Below, in pieces: positions 9,498 to 17,680 of a stretch of 38,889 nucleotides of DNA. Made by a program: the position numbers and the translations under genes. Every line of letters starts with the position of its first letter. The stretch's first letter is position 1. This DNA is from Flavobacteriaceae bacterium (GTDB lineage Bacteria; Bacteroidota; Bacteroidia; Flavobacteriales; Flavobacteriaceae), in the NCBI GenBank assembly GCA_027082925.1, contig JALWTD010000020.1, positions 71,779-110,667 on the forward strand, in the 5' to 3' direction. The notes under the pieces are model-generated. The model made no database searches and was not told the DNA's origin. It saw only the letters and a program-made list of their open reading frames with translations.

Positions 9498-10241
9498 TTA
9501 TAAGTTCTTTATCCAATCGTATCCTTTTTCTTCTAATTCAAACGCTAATTCTTTTCCTCCAGATTTAACTATTTTACCATTGTACAATACGTGTACATAG
9601 TCTGGAACAATGTATTCTAGCAGACGTTGATAGTGCGTAATAACAATTACAGCATTATCTTTGTTTTTTAATTTATTTACCCCGTTAGCTACAATTTTTA
9701 ACGCATCAATATCAAGACCAGAATCGGTTTCATCTAAAATGGCCAATTTAGGTTCTAACATGGCCATTTGAAAAATTTCGTTTCGTTTTTTTTCACCTCC
9801 AGAAAAACCTTCATTTAGCGAACGTGACAAAAACTTTCTGTCCATTTCTAACAATGTTGATTTTTCTCTTATAAGTTTAAGCATATCTTTGGCTGGTAAT
9901 TCTTCCAATCCTTGTGCTTTCCTTTTTTCGTTGATGGCTGTTTTAATAAAATTTGTAGTGGTAACTCCCGGTATTTCTACAGGGTATTGAAATGATAAAA
10001 ACACGCCTTTATGTGCTCTTGTTTCTGGAGCTACTTCTAATAAACTTTCGTTATCTAGTATAATATCGCCTTTGGTAACCTCATAGGTTTCGTTTCCGGC
10101 AATTACAGAGGATAACGTACTTTTTCCGGAACCATTAGGTCCCATAATTGCATGTACTTCGCCTGCATTAATGGTTAAGTTAATACCTTTTAAGATATCT
10201 TTACCTTCAATTCCGGCATGTAAATTTTTAATTTCTAACAT
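9498..10241 (-). CDS. sufC: SufC, ATPase of the Fe-S assembly complex
   Basis: 247 residues, an ABC-type ATPase. The Walker A motif is GPNGSGKS (34-41), the signature region [11 protein letters not shown] (about 143-153) and Walker [13 protein letters not shown] (about 167-178) with the SufC-type [11 protein letters not shown] extension. SufC drives conformational change of SufB/SufD during cluster assembly. It lies between sufB (11-bp gap) and sufD (1-bp gap), and the order is fully conserved in flavobacteria. Confidence 0.97.
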   Translation of the reverse strand: MLEIKNLHAGIEGKDILKGINLTINAGEVHAIMGPNGSGKSTLSSVIAGNETYEVTKGDIILDNESLLEVAPETRAHKGVFLSFQYPVEIPGVTTTNFIKTAINEKRKAQGLEELPAKDMLKLIREKSTLLEMDRKFLSRSLNEGFSGGEKKRNEIFQMAMLEPKLAILDETDSGLDIDALKIVANGVNKLKNKDNAVIVITHYQRLLEYIVPDYVHVLYNGKIVKSGGKELAFELEEKGYDWIKNL

Positions 10242-10252
10242 TACTTATTTTT

Positions 10253-11701
10253 TTATCCTACAGATCCTTCTAAACTTATTTCTAATAATTTTTGAGCTTC
10301 AACAGCAAATTCCATAGGTAATTTATTTAATACTTCTTTACTAAATCCGTTTACAATTAAAGCAATAGCTTTTTCAGTGTCTATACCTCGTTGGTTGCAG
10401 TAAAATAACTGATCTTCTCCAATTTTACTTGTAGTTGCTTCGTGTTCTATTTGAGCTGTTTGATTTTTACATTCAATGTAAGGAAATGTATGTGCACCAC
10501 ATTCGTTTCCCATCAAAAGCGAGTCACATTGAGAAAAATTTCTAGCATTTTTTGCTTTTGAATGAATTTGAACGAGACCTCTGTAAGAATTTTGTGATTT
10601 TCCGGCAGAAACACCTTTTGAAATAATGGTACTTTTGGTATTGTTTCCTAAATGAATCATTTTGGTACCGGTATCGGCCTGTTGGTAATTGTTTGTAACG
10701 GCGATGGAATAAAATTCTCCAACAGCATTGTCTCCTTTTAAGATACAGCTTGGGTATTTCCAAGTTATTGCACTTCCGGTTTCAACTTGAGTCCACGAAA
10801 TTTTTGCATTGGTTTCGCACAATCCTCTTTTTGTTACAAAATTGAATACGCCACCTTTACCTTTATCATCTCCGGGAAACCAATTTTGAACAGTTGAATA
10901 TTTAATTTCAGCATCATCTAAGGCAATTAACTCTACTACGGCTGCGTGTAACTGATTCTCGTCTCTTTGAGGAGCAGTACACCCTTCTAAATAGCTAACA
11001 TAGCTTCCTTTGTCGGCAATAACCAATGTTCGTTCAAATTGTCCTGTTCCTCCTTCATTAATTCTAAAATAGGTTGATAATTCCATAGGGCACGTAACGC
11101 CTTTAGGAATGTAGCAAAAAGAGCCATCAGAAAAAACGGCTGAATTAAGTGCTGCATAAAAATTATCGGTTTTAGGTACAATAGACCCAAGGTATTTTTT
11201 TACCAAATCAGGATGCTTTTGAATAGCTTCTGATATTGGACAAAAGATAATTCCTTTTTCATTTAACGTTTTTTTAAACGTGGTTGCAACAGAAACGGAG
11301 TCCATTACCACATCTACAGCAACATTTGATAATCTTTTTTGTTCATCAATAGAGATGCCAAGCTTTTCGAAAGTTTTTAATAATTCAGGATCAACTTGAT
11401 CTAAGCTATCTAATGTTGGTTTTTGTTTTGGTGCAGAGTAGTAGCTAATATTTTGAAAATCTGGTTTTTTGTAATTAATATTGGCCCATTCAGGCTCTTC
11501 CATTTCTTTCCAAATTCGAAAAGCTTCTAACCGCCAATCAGTCATCCACTTAGGTTCGTTCTTTTTTTTAGAAATTGCAATAACAACATCTTCATTTAAA
11601 CCCACAGGAAATTTATCTGCTTCAATATCGGTATAAAAACCGTATTCGTACTCCTTTGTTTCGAGTTCTTTTTTTAAATCGTCTTCTGTAAATTTATTCA
11701 T
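10253..11701 (-). CDS. sufB: SufB, Fe-S cluster assembly scaffold
   Basis: 482 residues. Typical SufB features include [40 protein letters not shown], the [14 protein letters not shown] segment and the C-terminal [20 protein letters not shown] region. SufB is the core scaffold on which the cluster forms in SufBC2D. The start [20 protein letters not shown] is 9 bp beyond the sufA stop. All hallmark motifs are intact. Confidence 0.97.
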   Translation of the reverse strand: MNKFTEDDLKKELETKEYEYGFYTDIEADKFPVGLNEDVVIAISKKKNEPKWMTDWRLEAFRIWKEMEEPEWANINYKKPDFQNISYYSAPKQKPTLDSLDQVDPELLKTFEKLGISIDEQKRLSNVAVDVVMDSVSVATTFKKTLNEKGIIFCPISEAIQKHPDLVKKYLGSIVPKTDNFYAALNSAVFSDGSFCYIPKGVTCPMELSTYFRINEGGTGQFERTLVIADKGSYVSYLEGCTAPQRDENQLHAAVVELIALDDAEIKYSTVQNWFPGDDKGKGGVFNFVTKRGLCETNAKISWTQVETGSAITWKYPSCILKGDNAVGEFYSIAVTNNYQQADTGTKMIHLGNNTKSTIISKGVSAGKSQNSYRGLVQIHSKAKNARNFSQCDSLLMGNECGAHTFPYIECKNQTAQIEHEATTSKIGEDQLFYCNQRGIDTEKAIALIVNGFSKEVLNKLPMEFAVEAQKLLEISLEGSVG

Positions 11702-11710
11702 TTCAAATAA

Positions 11711-12040
11711 TTAAAGTGAAAAACTCTCTCCACATCCGCAAGTGCGTTGTGCGTTTGGGTTGTTAAAAATAAACCCAGAACCATTAAGTCCCCCCGAATA
11801 TTCTAAAGTAGTTCCAACCAAGTATAAAAAGCTTTTTTTATCTACAATTACTTTAATACCGTTGTCTTCAAATACTTTATCTCCTTCAAGGTGTTTTGTG
11901 TCAAATTTCAAATCATAAGACAATCCGGAACAACCTCCGCTTTTAACACCAACTCTAACAAAATCTTTAGAAGGGTTAAATCCGTCATCGGTCATTAATT
12001 CAATAATCTTTTTTTTTGCTATGTCTGAAACTTTTATCAT
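11711..12040 (-). CDS. sufA: SufA/IscA-type iron-sulfur carrier
   Basis: 109 residues of the HesB/IscA/SufA family. The three conserved cysteines are C37 (SGGCSGL) and C101/C103 (RTCGCGESF) at the C-terminus. These proteins accept or transfer Fe-S clusters to apo-proteins. It is the first gene of the sufABCD operon, with a TAnnTTTG element 30 bp upstream of its ATG. The gene-symbol choice of sufA over another A-type carrier rests on position in the operon. Confidence 0.9.
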   Translation of the reverse strand: MIKVSDIAKKKIIELMTDDGFNPSKDFVRVGVKSGGCSGLSYDLKFDTKHLEGDKVFEDNGIKVIVDKKSFLYLVGTTLEYSGGLNGSGFIFNNPNAQRTCGCGESFSL

Positions 12041-12070
12041 TTACTTAAATAGATTAATTCTAAATTACTG

Positions 12071-12078
12071 CAAATATA
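12071..12078 (-). promoter_or_regulatory. -7 element for the suf operon
   Basis: On the minus strand this reads TATATTTG, a perfect match to the Bacteroidota -7 consensus TAnnTTTG, 30 bp before the sufA ATG. I see no TTTG at the expected -33 distance, so only half the promoter is supported. Confidence 0.5.
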
Positions 12079-12154
12079 GGTACAAAAAATGATTTTATAT
12101 AGCGTTTTTGCATGAATAAAATAAAGAGTGTTACACTTGTTACCTATAAAAATT

Positions 12155-12162
12155 TATCTTTG
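12155..12162 (+). promoter_or_regulatory. -7 element just before the CapA-like gene
   Basis: TATCTTTG fits TAnnTTTG and ends only four bases before the ATG at 12167. A TTG at 12137-12139 could serve as -33, though its 15-base spacing is short. If used, the transcript would start at or within a base or two of the ATG, that is, leaderless. Confidence 0.45.
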
Positions 12163-12166
12163 TCGG

Positions 12167-13276
12167 ATGAAAAAACGTCATATTTATAGCTCAGTTATTT
12201 TTTTAAGCGTTTTTGTTTTTTGTTTAACAAATTTAAATGCACAATTTAGTCCTTCTAAAAATAGATTGGTATTAACTTTTGTAGGCGATTTTATGGGGCA
12301 TAAAGATCAAATTAATTCGGCATATAATTCAAAAACAAAGACATACGATTATAATGAGTGCTTTCAATATGTTGCTCCAATTTTAAAAAAATCAGATATA
12401 GCTATTGGAAATTTAGAAGTTACTTTAGGGGTAAAACCTTATTCCGGTTACCCTCAATTTAGTTCTCCTGCAGCATATGCAGCGGCAATAAAAAATGCAG
12501 GAATAGATGTGTTAATGACAGCAAATAACCACGCTTGTGATAAAAGAAAAAAAGGAGTTGAAAGCACCATTGCTATATTAGACTCTTTAAACATAAAACA
12601 CACAGGCACTTTTTATAGCGAAGACCTAAAAAAGCCGTTAGTTATAACAAAAAATGGAATTAAAGTTGCATTTTTAAATTATACCTACGGAACAAATGGT
12701 ATTGCACCTACCAAACCAAATGTGGTTAATTATTTAGATAAAGAAGTTATTAAGAAGGATATAAGTAGTGCTAAAGCAAAAAAACCAGATATTATTATTG
12801 CGTATGTACATTGGGGAACACAGTATAAAAGTGTCCCTTCAAATTATCAAAAGCAATGGTATCAGTTTTTTAAAACTCAAGGAATAGGAATTGTTATTGG
12901 TTCTCACCCTCATGTGTTGCAACCTATGCTTTTAGATAAAAAAACAACTAGTTTGGTGGTCTATTCTTTAGGGAACTTTGTTTCTCATCAACGTACATTT
13001 CCTAGAGATGGAGGAGCAATACTAAATCTTACATTAAAAAAGCAAGGTAAAAAAATAATTATTGAAGACGTAAATTACCAATTAACTTGGGTGTACGAGC
13101 CAATAATAAACGGTAAGAAAAATTATTACATTTTACTGGTAAACTCTTTTAAAAAAGACTCAACAGTCATTTCTAATAAAAGAGATATTGATAAAATGAT
13201 GCGTTTTGTAACGTATACGAGGAAATTATTAAACTCGAAAAATAAAGATGTTGTAGAACTTAAAACAAATGATTAA
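12167..13276 (+). CDS. CapA/PgsA-type metallophosphatase-like protein
   Basis: 369 residues from this ATG. A signal peptide (HIYSSVIFLSVFVFCLTNLNA) is followed by a CapA-family domain: LTFVGDFMGHKDQ (metal-binding start), IAIGNLEVTLG, LMTANNHACDK, IAYVHWGTQY and IGSHPHVLQPM. CapA proteins belong to the calcineurin-like fold and are linked to capsule or poly-gamma-glutamate synthesis in some bacteria; the function here is unknown, and no capB/capC is nearby. The longer GTG start at 12128 was rejected because it would place 13 residues before the signal peptide. Two bases separate its stop from thiL. Confidence 0.85.
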   Translation: MKKRHIYSSVIFLSVFVFCLTNLNAQFSPSKNRLVLTFVGDFMGHKDQINSAYNSKTKTYDYNECFQYVAPILKKSDIAIGNLEVTLGVKPYSGYPQFSSPAAYAAAIKNAGIDVLMTANNHACDKRKKGVESTIAILDSLNIKHTGTFYSEDLKKPLVITKNGIKVAFLNYTYGTNGIAPTKPNVVNYLDKEVIKKDISSAKAKKPDIIIAYVHWGTQYKSVPSNYQKQWYQFFKTQGIGIVIGSHPHVLQPMLLDKKTTSLVVYSLGNFVSHQRTFPRDGGAILNLTLKKQGKKIIIEDVNYQLTWVYEPIINGKKNYYILLVNSFKKDSTVISNKRDIDKMMRFVTYTRKLLNSKNKDVVELKTND

Positions 13277-13278
13277 CA

Positions 13279-14337
13279 ATGATAGAAGATAAAAATCAAC
13301 AACGCACAAGCATAGCAGAATTGGGAGAATTTGGGTTAATTTCTCATTTAACACAAAATTTTAAAATAAAGCAAACCACCACTGTAAAAGCGATGGGAGA
13401 CGATGCGGCAGTATTAGATTTTAAAAACAAACAAACTTTAATTACCACCGATTTGCTTGTTGAGGGAGTTCATTTTGATTTAAGTTATATGCCTTTAAAG
13501 CATCTAGGATATAAAGCGGTTATGGTTAACCTTTCTGATGTGTATGCCATGAACGGAAATGCTACACAAATTACGGTTTCTATTGCTGTTTCTAACAGGT
13601 TTCCTTTAGAGGCCTTAGAAGAATTGTATGAAGGTATCCATTTGGCTTGCGAAACGTACGCTGTTGATTTGGTTGGAGGAGATACAACCTCTTCAACAAA
13701 AGGATTGTTAATTAGTATTACGGCAATTGGAGAAGTTACCAAAAAGAAAGCGGTTTACAGAAATACAGCTAAACCAAACGATTTATTAGTTGTTACCGGA
13801 GATTTAGGTGCTGCTTATTTAGGGTTGCAAGTTTTAGAAAGAGAAAAGCAAGTTTTTAAAGTAAATCCTAATTCTCAGCCAGATTTAACACCGTATACTT
13901 ATTTGGTAGAGAGACAACTAAAACCGGAAGCTAGAAAAGACATCGTAAAATTATTAAAGGATTTAGAGGTGAAGCCAACATCAATGATTGATATTTCTGA
14001 CGGACTTTCTTCTGAAATAATACATATTTGCACACAATCTAAAGTAGGATGTAACTTATTTGAAGAAAAAATACCATTAGACCCACAAGTAATTTCAACT
14101 TGTGAAGAATTTGAGTTAAACAGTACTACCATAGCATTAAGCGGAGGGGAAGACTACGAGTTATTATTTACTATTTCTCAAAAAGATTATCCAAAAATAA
14201 AAGCAAATCCTAACTTAACGGTTATAGGTCATATTACAGATGAATCTGAAGGCATGAACTTAATTACCAGAGCAAATCAGAAGGTAAAATTAACTGCTCA
14301 GGGATGGAATGCGCTATTTAATAAAAAGGAAGATTAG
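13279..14337 (+). CDS. thiL: Thiamine-monophosphate kinase ThiL
   Basis: 352 residues, slightly long for ThiL. Family motifs are in order: GDDAAVL (40-46), TTDLLVEGVHFDL, VNLSDVYAMNG, LVGGDTTSS (131-139), VTGDLGAAYLGL, SMIDISDGLSSE and ALSGGEDYELLFT. The enzyme phosphorylates thiamine monophosphate to the active cofactor thiamine diphosphate in the cytosol, using ATP. It is two bases behind the CapA-like gene, so it is probably cotranscribed. No other thiamine genes are in the window. Confidence 0.95.
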   Translation: MIEDKNQQRTSIAELGEFGLISHLTQNFKIKQTTTVKAMGDDAAVLDFKNKQTLITTDLLVEGVHFDLSYMPLKHLGYKAVMVNLSDVYAMNGNATQITVSIAVSNRFPLEALEELYEGIHLACETYAVDLVGGDTTSSTKGLLISITAIGEVTKKKAVYRNTAKPNDLLVVTGDLGAAYLGLQVLEREKQVFKVNPNSQPDLTPYTYLVERQLKPEARKDIVKLLKDLEVKPTSMIDISDGLSSEIIHICTQSKVGCNLFEEKIPLDPQVISTCEEFELNSTTIALSGGEDYELLFTISQKDYPKIKANPNLTVIGHITDESEGMNLITRANQKVKLTAQGWNALFNKKED

Positions 14338-14380
14338 TTTAAATTTTAGTACCTTCAGCAAAATTATCAGTATTTTAAAA

Positions 14381-15475
14381 ATGAAAAAAATAATATTAAA
14401 ACTCTTTTTAGTTTTTATAATAGTGGTTGGCTGTAATAGTGAAAACACGATTATAGAAGAAGTAATTCAACCACCTAAACTATTAAATGTTTCATCTCCG
14501 GAAGCACAAGGGATGGATGCTCAAATGTTAGATGTAGCATTTAATGAAGCAAAATTAAAAGGATTTGTTGACGCATTGCTTGTTTTTAAAAACGGATACA
14601 TTGTTGGAGAAAAATACTTTAACGGATATACTCAATTTGCATCTCATAATGTTAAATCGGTCTCTAAAAGTTTTTTATCGGTAATAGCAGGAACTGCTAT
14701 AAACGAAGGATACATGACATTAGACGATAAAATGCTAGATTACTTTCCGGAGTATGTAACTCCTTTTTTAGATGCAAGAAAACAAGATATTACAGTAAGG
14801 CACTTACTATCTATGCGAATGGGGACAAAAGCAGATGCCGACGATAATTATACCGTTTATACAAACTTATACAATTCTAATAATTGGGTAAAATCAATTA
14901 TAGAAGCTCCTTTAATGTATAATCCCGGAGATGTAATGAGTTATAATACTTTTCAAACACATTTACTTTCTGTTATTGTATCAAGAGCAACGCAAAAGAG
15001 CACATTAGCATATGCTACAGAATCGTTATTTACACCAATGCAAATAGATGTAGATTTTTGGGAGCAAGATCCTCAAGGAAATTATTTTGGAGGAAACTCT
15101 ATGTATTTTACACCTAGAGAAATGCTTGTTTTAGGAATGATGTATTTAAATGATGGGAAATTATTGGGAGAGCAGATTATTCCTAAAAGTTGGGTTGATT
15201 TTTCGCTAACACCAACTACTAATTACAATCCTCCGGCAGAGTTTGGAGCATTTAAAAATTACAACTATGCTTATTTATGGTGGCTAGGCCAAATAAACGG
15301 AAATAACATGTATATGGCTTACGGATATGGAGGTCAGTTTGTGGCCGTGTTTCCCGGTTTAGACCTAATAGTAGTTTCTACAACAAACGTAGATGTAACA
15401 CCAAGTAATTCTAGCCTTCAAGAGCTTGCCGTTTTTGATATTATTTCAAATTACATTTTACCTGCAGTACGATAA
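14381..15475 (+). CDS. Lipoprotein serine hydrolase, beta-lactamase/esterase family
   Basis: 364 residues from ATG 14381. A lipoprotein signal (LFLVFIIVVGC, lipidated Cys18) precedes a class C beta-lactamase-like domain. The SxxK catalytic motif is SVSK (93-96), a SYN element (187-189) stands where YxN is expected, and GYGGQF near residue 330 replaces the KTG box. Such proteins are often esterases or peptidases rather than true beta-lactamases, and the substrate is unknown. The reading frame also extends upstream to 14309 inside thiL, but the lipoprotein signal fixes the start. A gap of 43 bp separates it from thiL. Confidence 0.82.
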   Translation: MKKIILKLFLVFIIVVGCNSENTIIEEVIQPPKLLNVSSPEAQGMDAQMLDVAFNEAKLKGFVDALLVFKNGYIVGEKYFNGYTQFASHNVKSVSKSFLSVIAGTAINEGYMTLDDKMLDYFPEYVTPFLDARKQDITVRHLLSMRMGTKADADDNYTVYTNLYNSNNWVKSIIEAPLMYNPGDVMSYNTFQTHLLSVIVSRATQKSTLAYATESLFTPMQIDVDFWEQDPQGNYFGGNSMYFTPREMLVLGMMYLNDGKLLGEQIIPKSWVDFSLTPTTNYNPPAEFGAFKNYNYAYLWWLGQINGNNMYMAYGYGGQFVAVFPGLDLIVVSTTNVDVTPSNSSLQELAVFDIISNYILPAVR

Positions 15476-15479
15476 ATAA

Positions 15480-16115
15480 CTAGAGTTTTACAAATCCGTT
15501 TAATAGTTTTTCAATTTCAGGAACATAGTCTTCCAATAAGTTTTGTGCAGTATAGGTTATAAATTGCACAGTACCTCCTTCAAAAGAATAATAATATCCG
15601 TAGTAAGAGAATTTTAAACCTTGCATTGTACCGTTTAATTGTAGAAGAAGTACTTTTATTCCATTCACAACACGGTACTCTTCTTTAATAATTTTTATGT
15701 CAGGAGCAACTCCTTTAGCATTTTCTAAAACAACTTTTTTAAGTGTGGTAATAGGCATTTCAATTTTTTCGGTTAGTATCATTCCGTATAAATCGCCACC
15801 TTTTAATTGCATTTCATATTCGGCCTCTTCATTGTTTACCGCTTTGTGAAATTTCCATTTTTTTGAGTTTAGCCAAAATCCTACATTTATTTTGGTGCTT
15901 TTTAATAAAAAATCAGCCTCTTTAGGTTTTGTAAAATTAGTTGGGTTAAGAGGAATTTCTTTAGCTTCTAAATCTTTTGTGTTTACATATTCCCAAGTAC
16001 CGTTTTCAAATAATAAAACTTGGTCACCGGTTTCAGAAACTGCTTTTATTTGAGAAAAACTAAAGGTTGTGCTTGTAAGAGCAATTAATAGCGTTAAAAG
16101 GTAAATGTTTTTCAT
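15480..16115 (-). CDS. Secreted hypothetical protein
   Basis: 211 residues, not recognised. A signal peptide (YLLTLLIALTSTTFSFS) precedes a short beta motif GDQVLLFENGTWEYV at about residues 30-45, a pattern seen near the N-terminus of several exported flavobacterial proteins. The rest (YEMQLKGGDLYGMI, VNGIKVLLLQLNGTMQG, YYGYYYSFEGGTVQFITYT) looks like an antiparallel beta-sheet domain. Its ATG overlaps the stop of the upstream hydrolase by four bases (16112-16115), so they are cotranscribed and probably translationally coupled. Likely periplasmic; function unknown. The stop is only 4 bp from the convergent serine hydrolase gene. Confidence 0.75.
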   Translation of the reverse strand: MKNIYLLTLLIALTSTTFSFSQIKAVSETGDQVLLFENGTWEYVNTKDLEAKEIPLNPTNFTKPKEADFLLKSTKINVGFWLNSKKWKFHKAVNNEEAEYEMQLKGGDLYGMILTEKIEMPITTLKKVVLENAKGVAPDIKIIKEEYRVVNGIKVLLLQLNGTMQGLKFSYYGYYYSFEGGTVQFITYTAQNLLEDYVPEIEKLLNGFVKL

Positions 16116-16900
16116 GTTTTTTTACAATTTTTAATGAACGTTAGCAATGTACAAATTAAATCTTGAATATTTTCTACGTGACTCATATGTCCTCCTGAAA
16201 AATTGACGACTTGTATCGGTTTATTTTTAGTTTGATTTTTTAAAGTGTTGTAGTCTAACACAGGATCTTGTTTTCCAAGAATCATTAAAATAGGAAATTG
16301 TTTTTTCTCTAAGATAAAAGAGTAGTCTTCTCTTATTTTCATACCTTCAAGTGCAGCCACAATTCCTTGGGGCGTCATTTTTAAGGCTTCTTTAATAATG
16401 CCATTCATTTCCTTTTTTAGTTTTAGGGCATTTTCTTCAGAAAAAAGCATAGGAATAGACACTTTTATAAAGGTTTTATAATTTTGTTTAACAGCTAAGA
16501 TAGCTCTGTTTCTGTGTTGTTTTTTAACTTTAGAGTCAGGTAAAAAAGTACTGTTCATTAAGCAGAGTCCTTTTATGTTTTTAGGGTATAATTTAGCGAT
16601 AGACAACGCAATATATCCGCCCATACTATGTCCAACAATAATGTATTTTCTTAATTTTAGGTGATTTAGAATGGCTTTTACCATATTGGCTTGCTCGTCC
16701 ATAGTATGAATGTATCCTAAGTTTCCTGTTTTTCCATGGCCAAGTAAATCAACACAAATTACCTTGTGTTTTTTCTGAAGCACCTCTACTATTTTGCTCC
16801 ACATAGTGCTGTTTTCTAGAAAACCATGAAGCAAAACAACAGCACTTCCTTTTCCTTTACAGGAAAAATAAACAGAAGTGTTTTTATAAGTAAAATCCAA
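16112..16900 (-). CDS. Alpha/beta hydrolase
   Basis: 262 residues with a TTG start (MDFTYKN...). The oxyanion motif LLHGF is at 24-28, the nucleophile elbow GHSMGG (90-95) gives Ser92, Asp212 lies in ILGKQDPV and a histidine in GGHMSH (238 or 241) completes the triad. It is a cytosolic hydrolase of unknown substrate. No ATG lies upstream in frame before the stop at 16916-16918, and the first internal ATG would remove the LLHGF motif, so TTG is the best start. It is 19 bp downstream of the ACT-like gene and has its own TAnnTTTG element. Confidence 0.85.
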   Translation of the reverse strand: MDFTYKNTSVYFSCKGKGSAVVLLHGFLENSTMWSKIVEVLQKKHKVICVDLLGHGKTGNLGYIHTMDEQANMVKAILNHLKLRKYIIVGHSMGGYIALSIAKLYPKNIKGLCLMNSTFLPDSKVKKQHRNRAILAVKQNYKTFIKVSIPMLFSEENALKLKKEMNGIIKEALKMTPQGIVAALEGMKIREDYSFILEKKQFPILMILGKQDPVLDYNTLKNQTKNKPIQVVNFSGGHMSHVENIQDLICTLLTFIKNCKKT

Positions 16901-16910
16901 AGCTTTAGTA

Positions 16911-16918
16911 CAAAATTA
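16911..16918 (-). promoter_or_regulatory. -7 element for the alpha/beta hydrolase
   Basis: On the minus strand this reads TAATTTTG, matching TAnnTTTG, and lies one base after the stop of the ACT-like gene. Its end is 10 bases from the TTG start, so the leader would be very short (about seven bases if the element is centred on -7). Confidence 0.4.
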
Positions 16919-16919
16919 T

Positions 16920-17576
16920 TTAGTTTTTTAGTCCTTTTATAGCAGAAAATGCTTTATCAACCACACTTTCTTCTACAAGAATAGTAAATTCATTTGTGGT
17001 TGAAACTACTTCGTACAGCGAGATTCCTTCCCAAGCCAAACGTTTAAAAAATTGATAGTACAAACCTGCAATTTTGGTGTTTTCTTTTGGAAGCCCAATA
17101 GTAATAGCAGATAAGTTGTCTTGGATAGAGGTGCATACTTCGTTTTCGTAACTAAGCTCAATTTGAGCCTTTAATGAAGAAGTAATTAATACATTACTTT
17201 CATGAACGCCACGCGTAAAAGTATAAAAGACATAAGGGTTATCTTTAATCAGTTCTAACATTTTTAAGTGACTGTGAATTAAAGTGTTAGAATTTTTAAA
17301 AGTATAATCAGACAAGTCGGACCTTACAGTAATGTCTCCTAAATTTTTTAAAACTTTGTTTAGTTTTATTTTGTTAGCCATTTCTTTTGGTGGACTGTAT
17401 CTTCTTAAAGCCATCATAATAGCTCCAGATTTTACAGGCTTGCGAAGCATTTTAGAAATAGGATTCTTAAGTTCTTCTGCAAGAGCACTATAATTTAAAA
17501 TATTTCTATTTAGTGCATCTTCTAAAAATGGTTGCGAAACTAGAATTTCTTCAACACAAGTCGCTATAGTTTTCAT
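16920..17576 (-). CDS. Uncharacterised ACT-like protein, divergent from aspartate kinase
   Basis: 218 residues. The C-terminal ~65 residues (LSAITIGLPKENTKIAGLYY, WEGISLYEVVSTTNEFTILV, VDKAFSAIKGL) have the strand-helix-strand pattern and the S-L-Y-E-V-V-S-T-x-N-E-F phrase of ACT domains. The N-terminal third is helical (EILVSQPFLEDALNRN, NYSALAEELKNPISK, KSGAIMMALRRYS) and could form a winged-helix-like unit, but no clear helix-turn-helix can be claimed. ACT domains bind amino acids in allosteric enzymes and regulators. Its place back-to-back with lysC suggests an aspartate-family sensor. No kinase domain is present. Function is inferred only. Confidence 0.7.
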   Translation of the reverse strand: MKTIATCVEEILVSQPFLEDALNRNILNYSALAEELKNPISKMLRKPVKSGAIMMALRRYSPPKEMANKIKLNKVLKNLGDITVRSDLSDYTFKNSNTLIHSHLKMLELIKDNPYVFYTFTRGVHESNVLITSSLKAQIELSYENEVCTSIQDNLSAITIGLPKENTKIAGLYYQFFKRLAWEGISLYEVVSTTNEFTILVEESVVDKAFSAIKGLKN

Positions 17577-17578
17577 GT

Positions 17579-17594
17579 TGTTAAATAGTTAACA
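17579..17594. promoter_or_regulatory. Candidate operator between ACT-like gene and lysC
   Basis: TGTTAA-ATAG-TTAACA is a perfect 6-bp inverted repeat with four-base spacer, two bases upstream of the ACT-like ATG. A near -7 sequence on the minus strand (TAATTTTA, 17602-17609) would put the palindrome over the start of that transcript. AT-rich DNA makes such repeats fairly common, so this is a weak call. Confidence 0.3.
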
Positions 17595-17651
17595 GTTTGT
17601 GTAAAATTAGTATATATTTTTTAAATAAACGTGGTTACCATAAAATCATTT

Positions 17652-17659
17652 TAGATTTG
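17652..17659 (+). promoter_or_regulatory. -7 element for aspartate kinase
   Basis: TAGATTTG matches TAnnTTTG and lies 21 bp before the GTG start at 17681. This supports the GTG start over the longer reading frame to 17597. No clear -33 TTTG was found. Confidence 0.5.
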
Positions 17660-17680
17660 CTTTATAAAAATAGCAGTGAC

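Noticed and set aside
12128-12166. Upstream GTG start for the CapA-like protein
   Set aside because: It adds residues before a clear signal peptide and spans the -7 element.
17597-17680. Longer start for aspartate kinase
   Set aside because: The family starts at the KFGGTS segment, and the extra region holds the -7 match.
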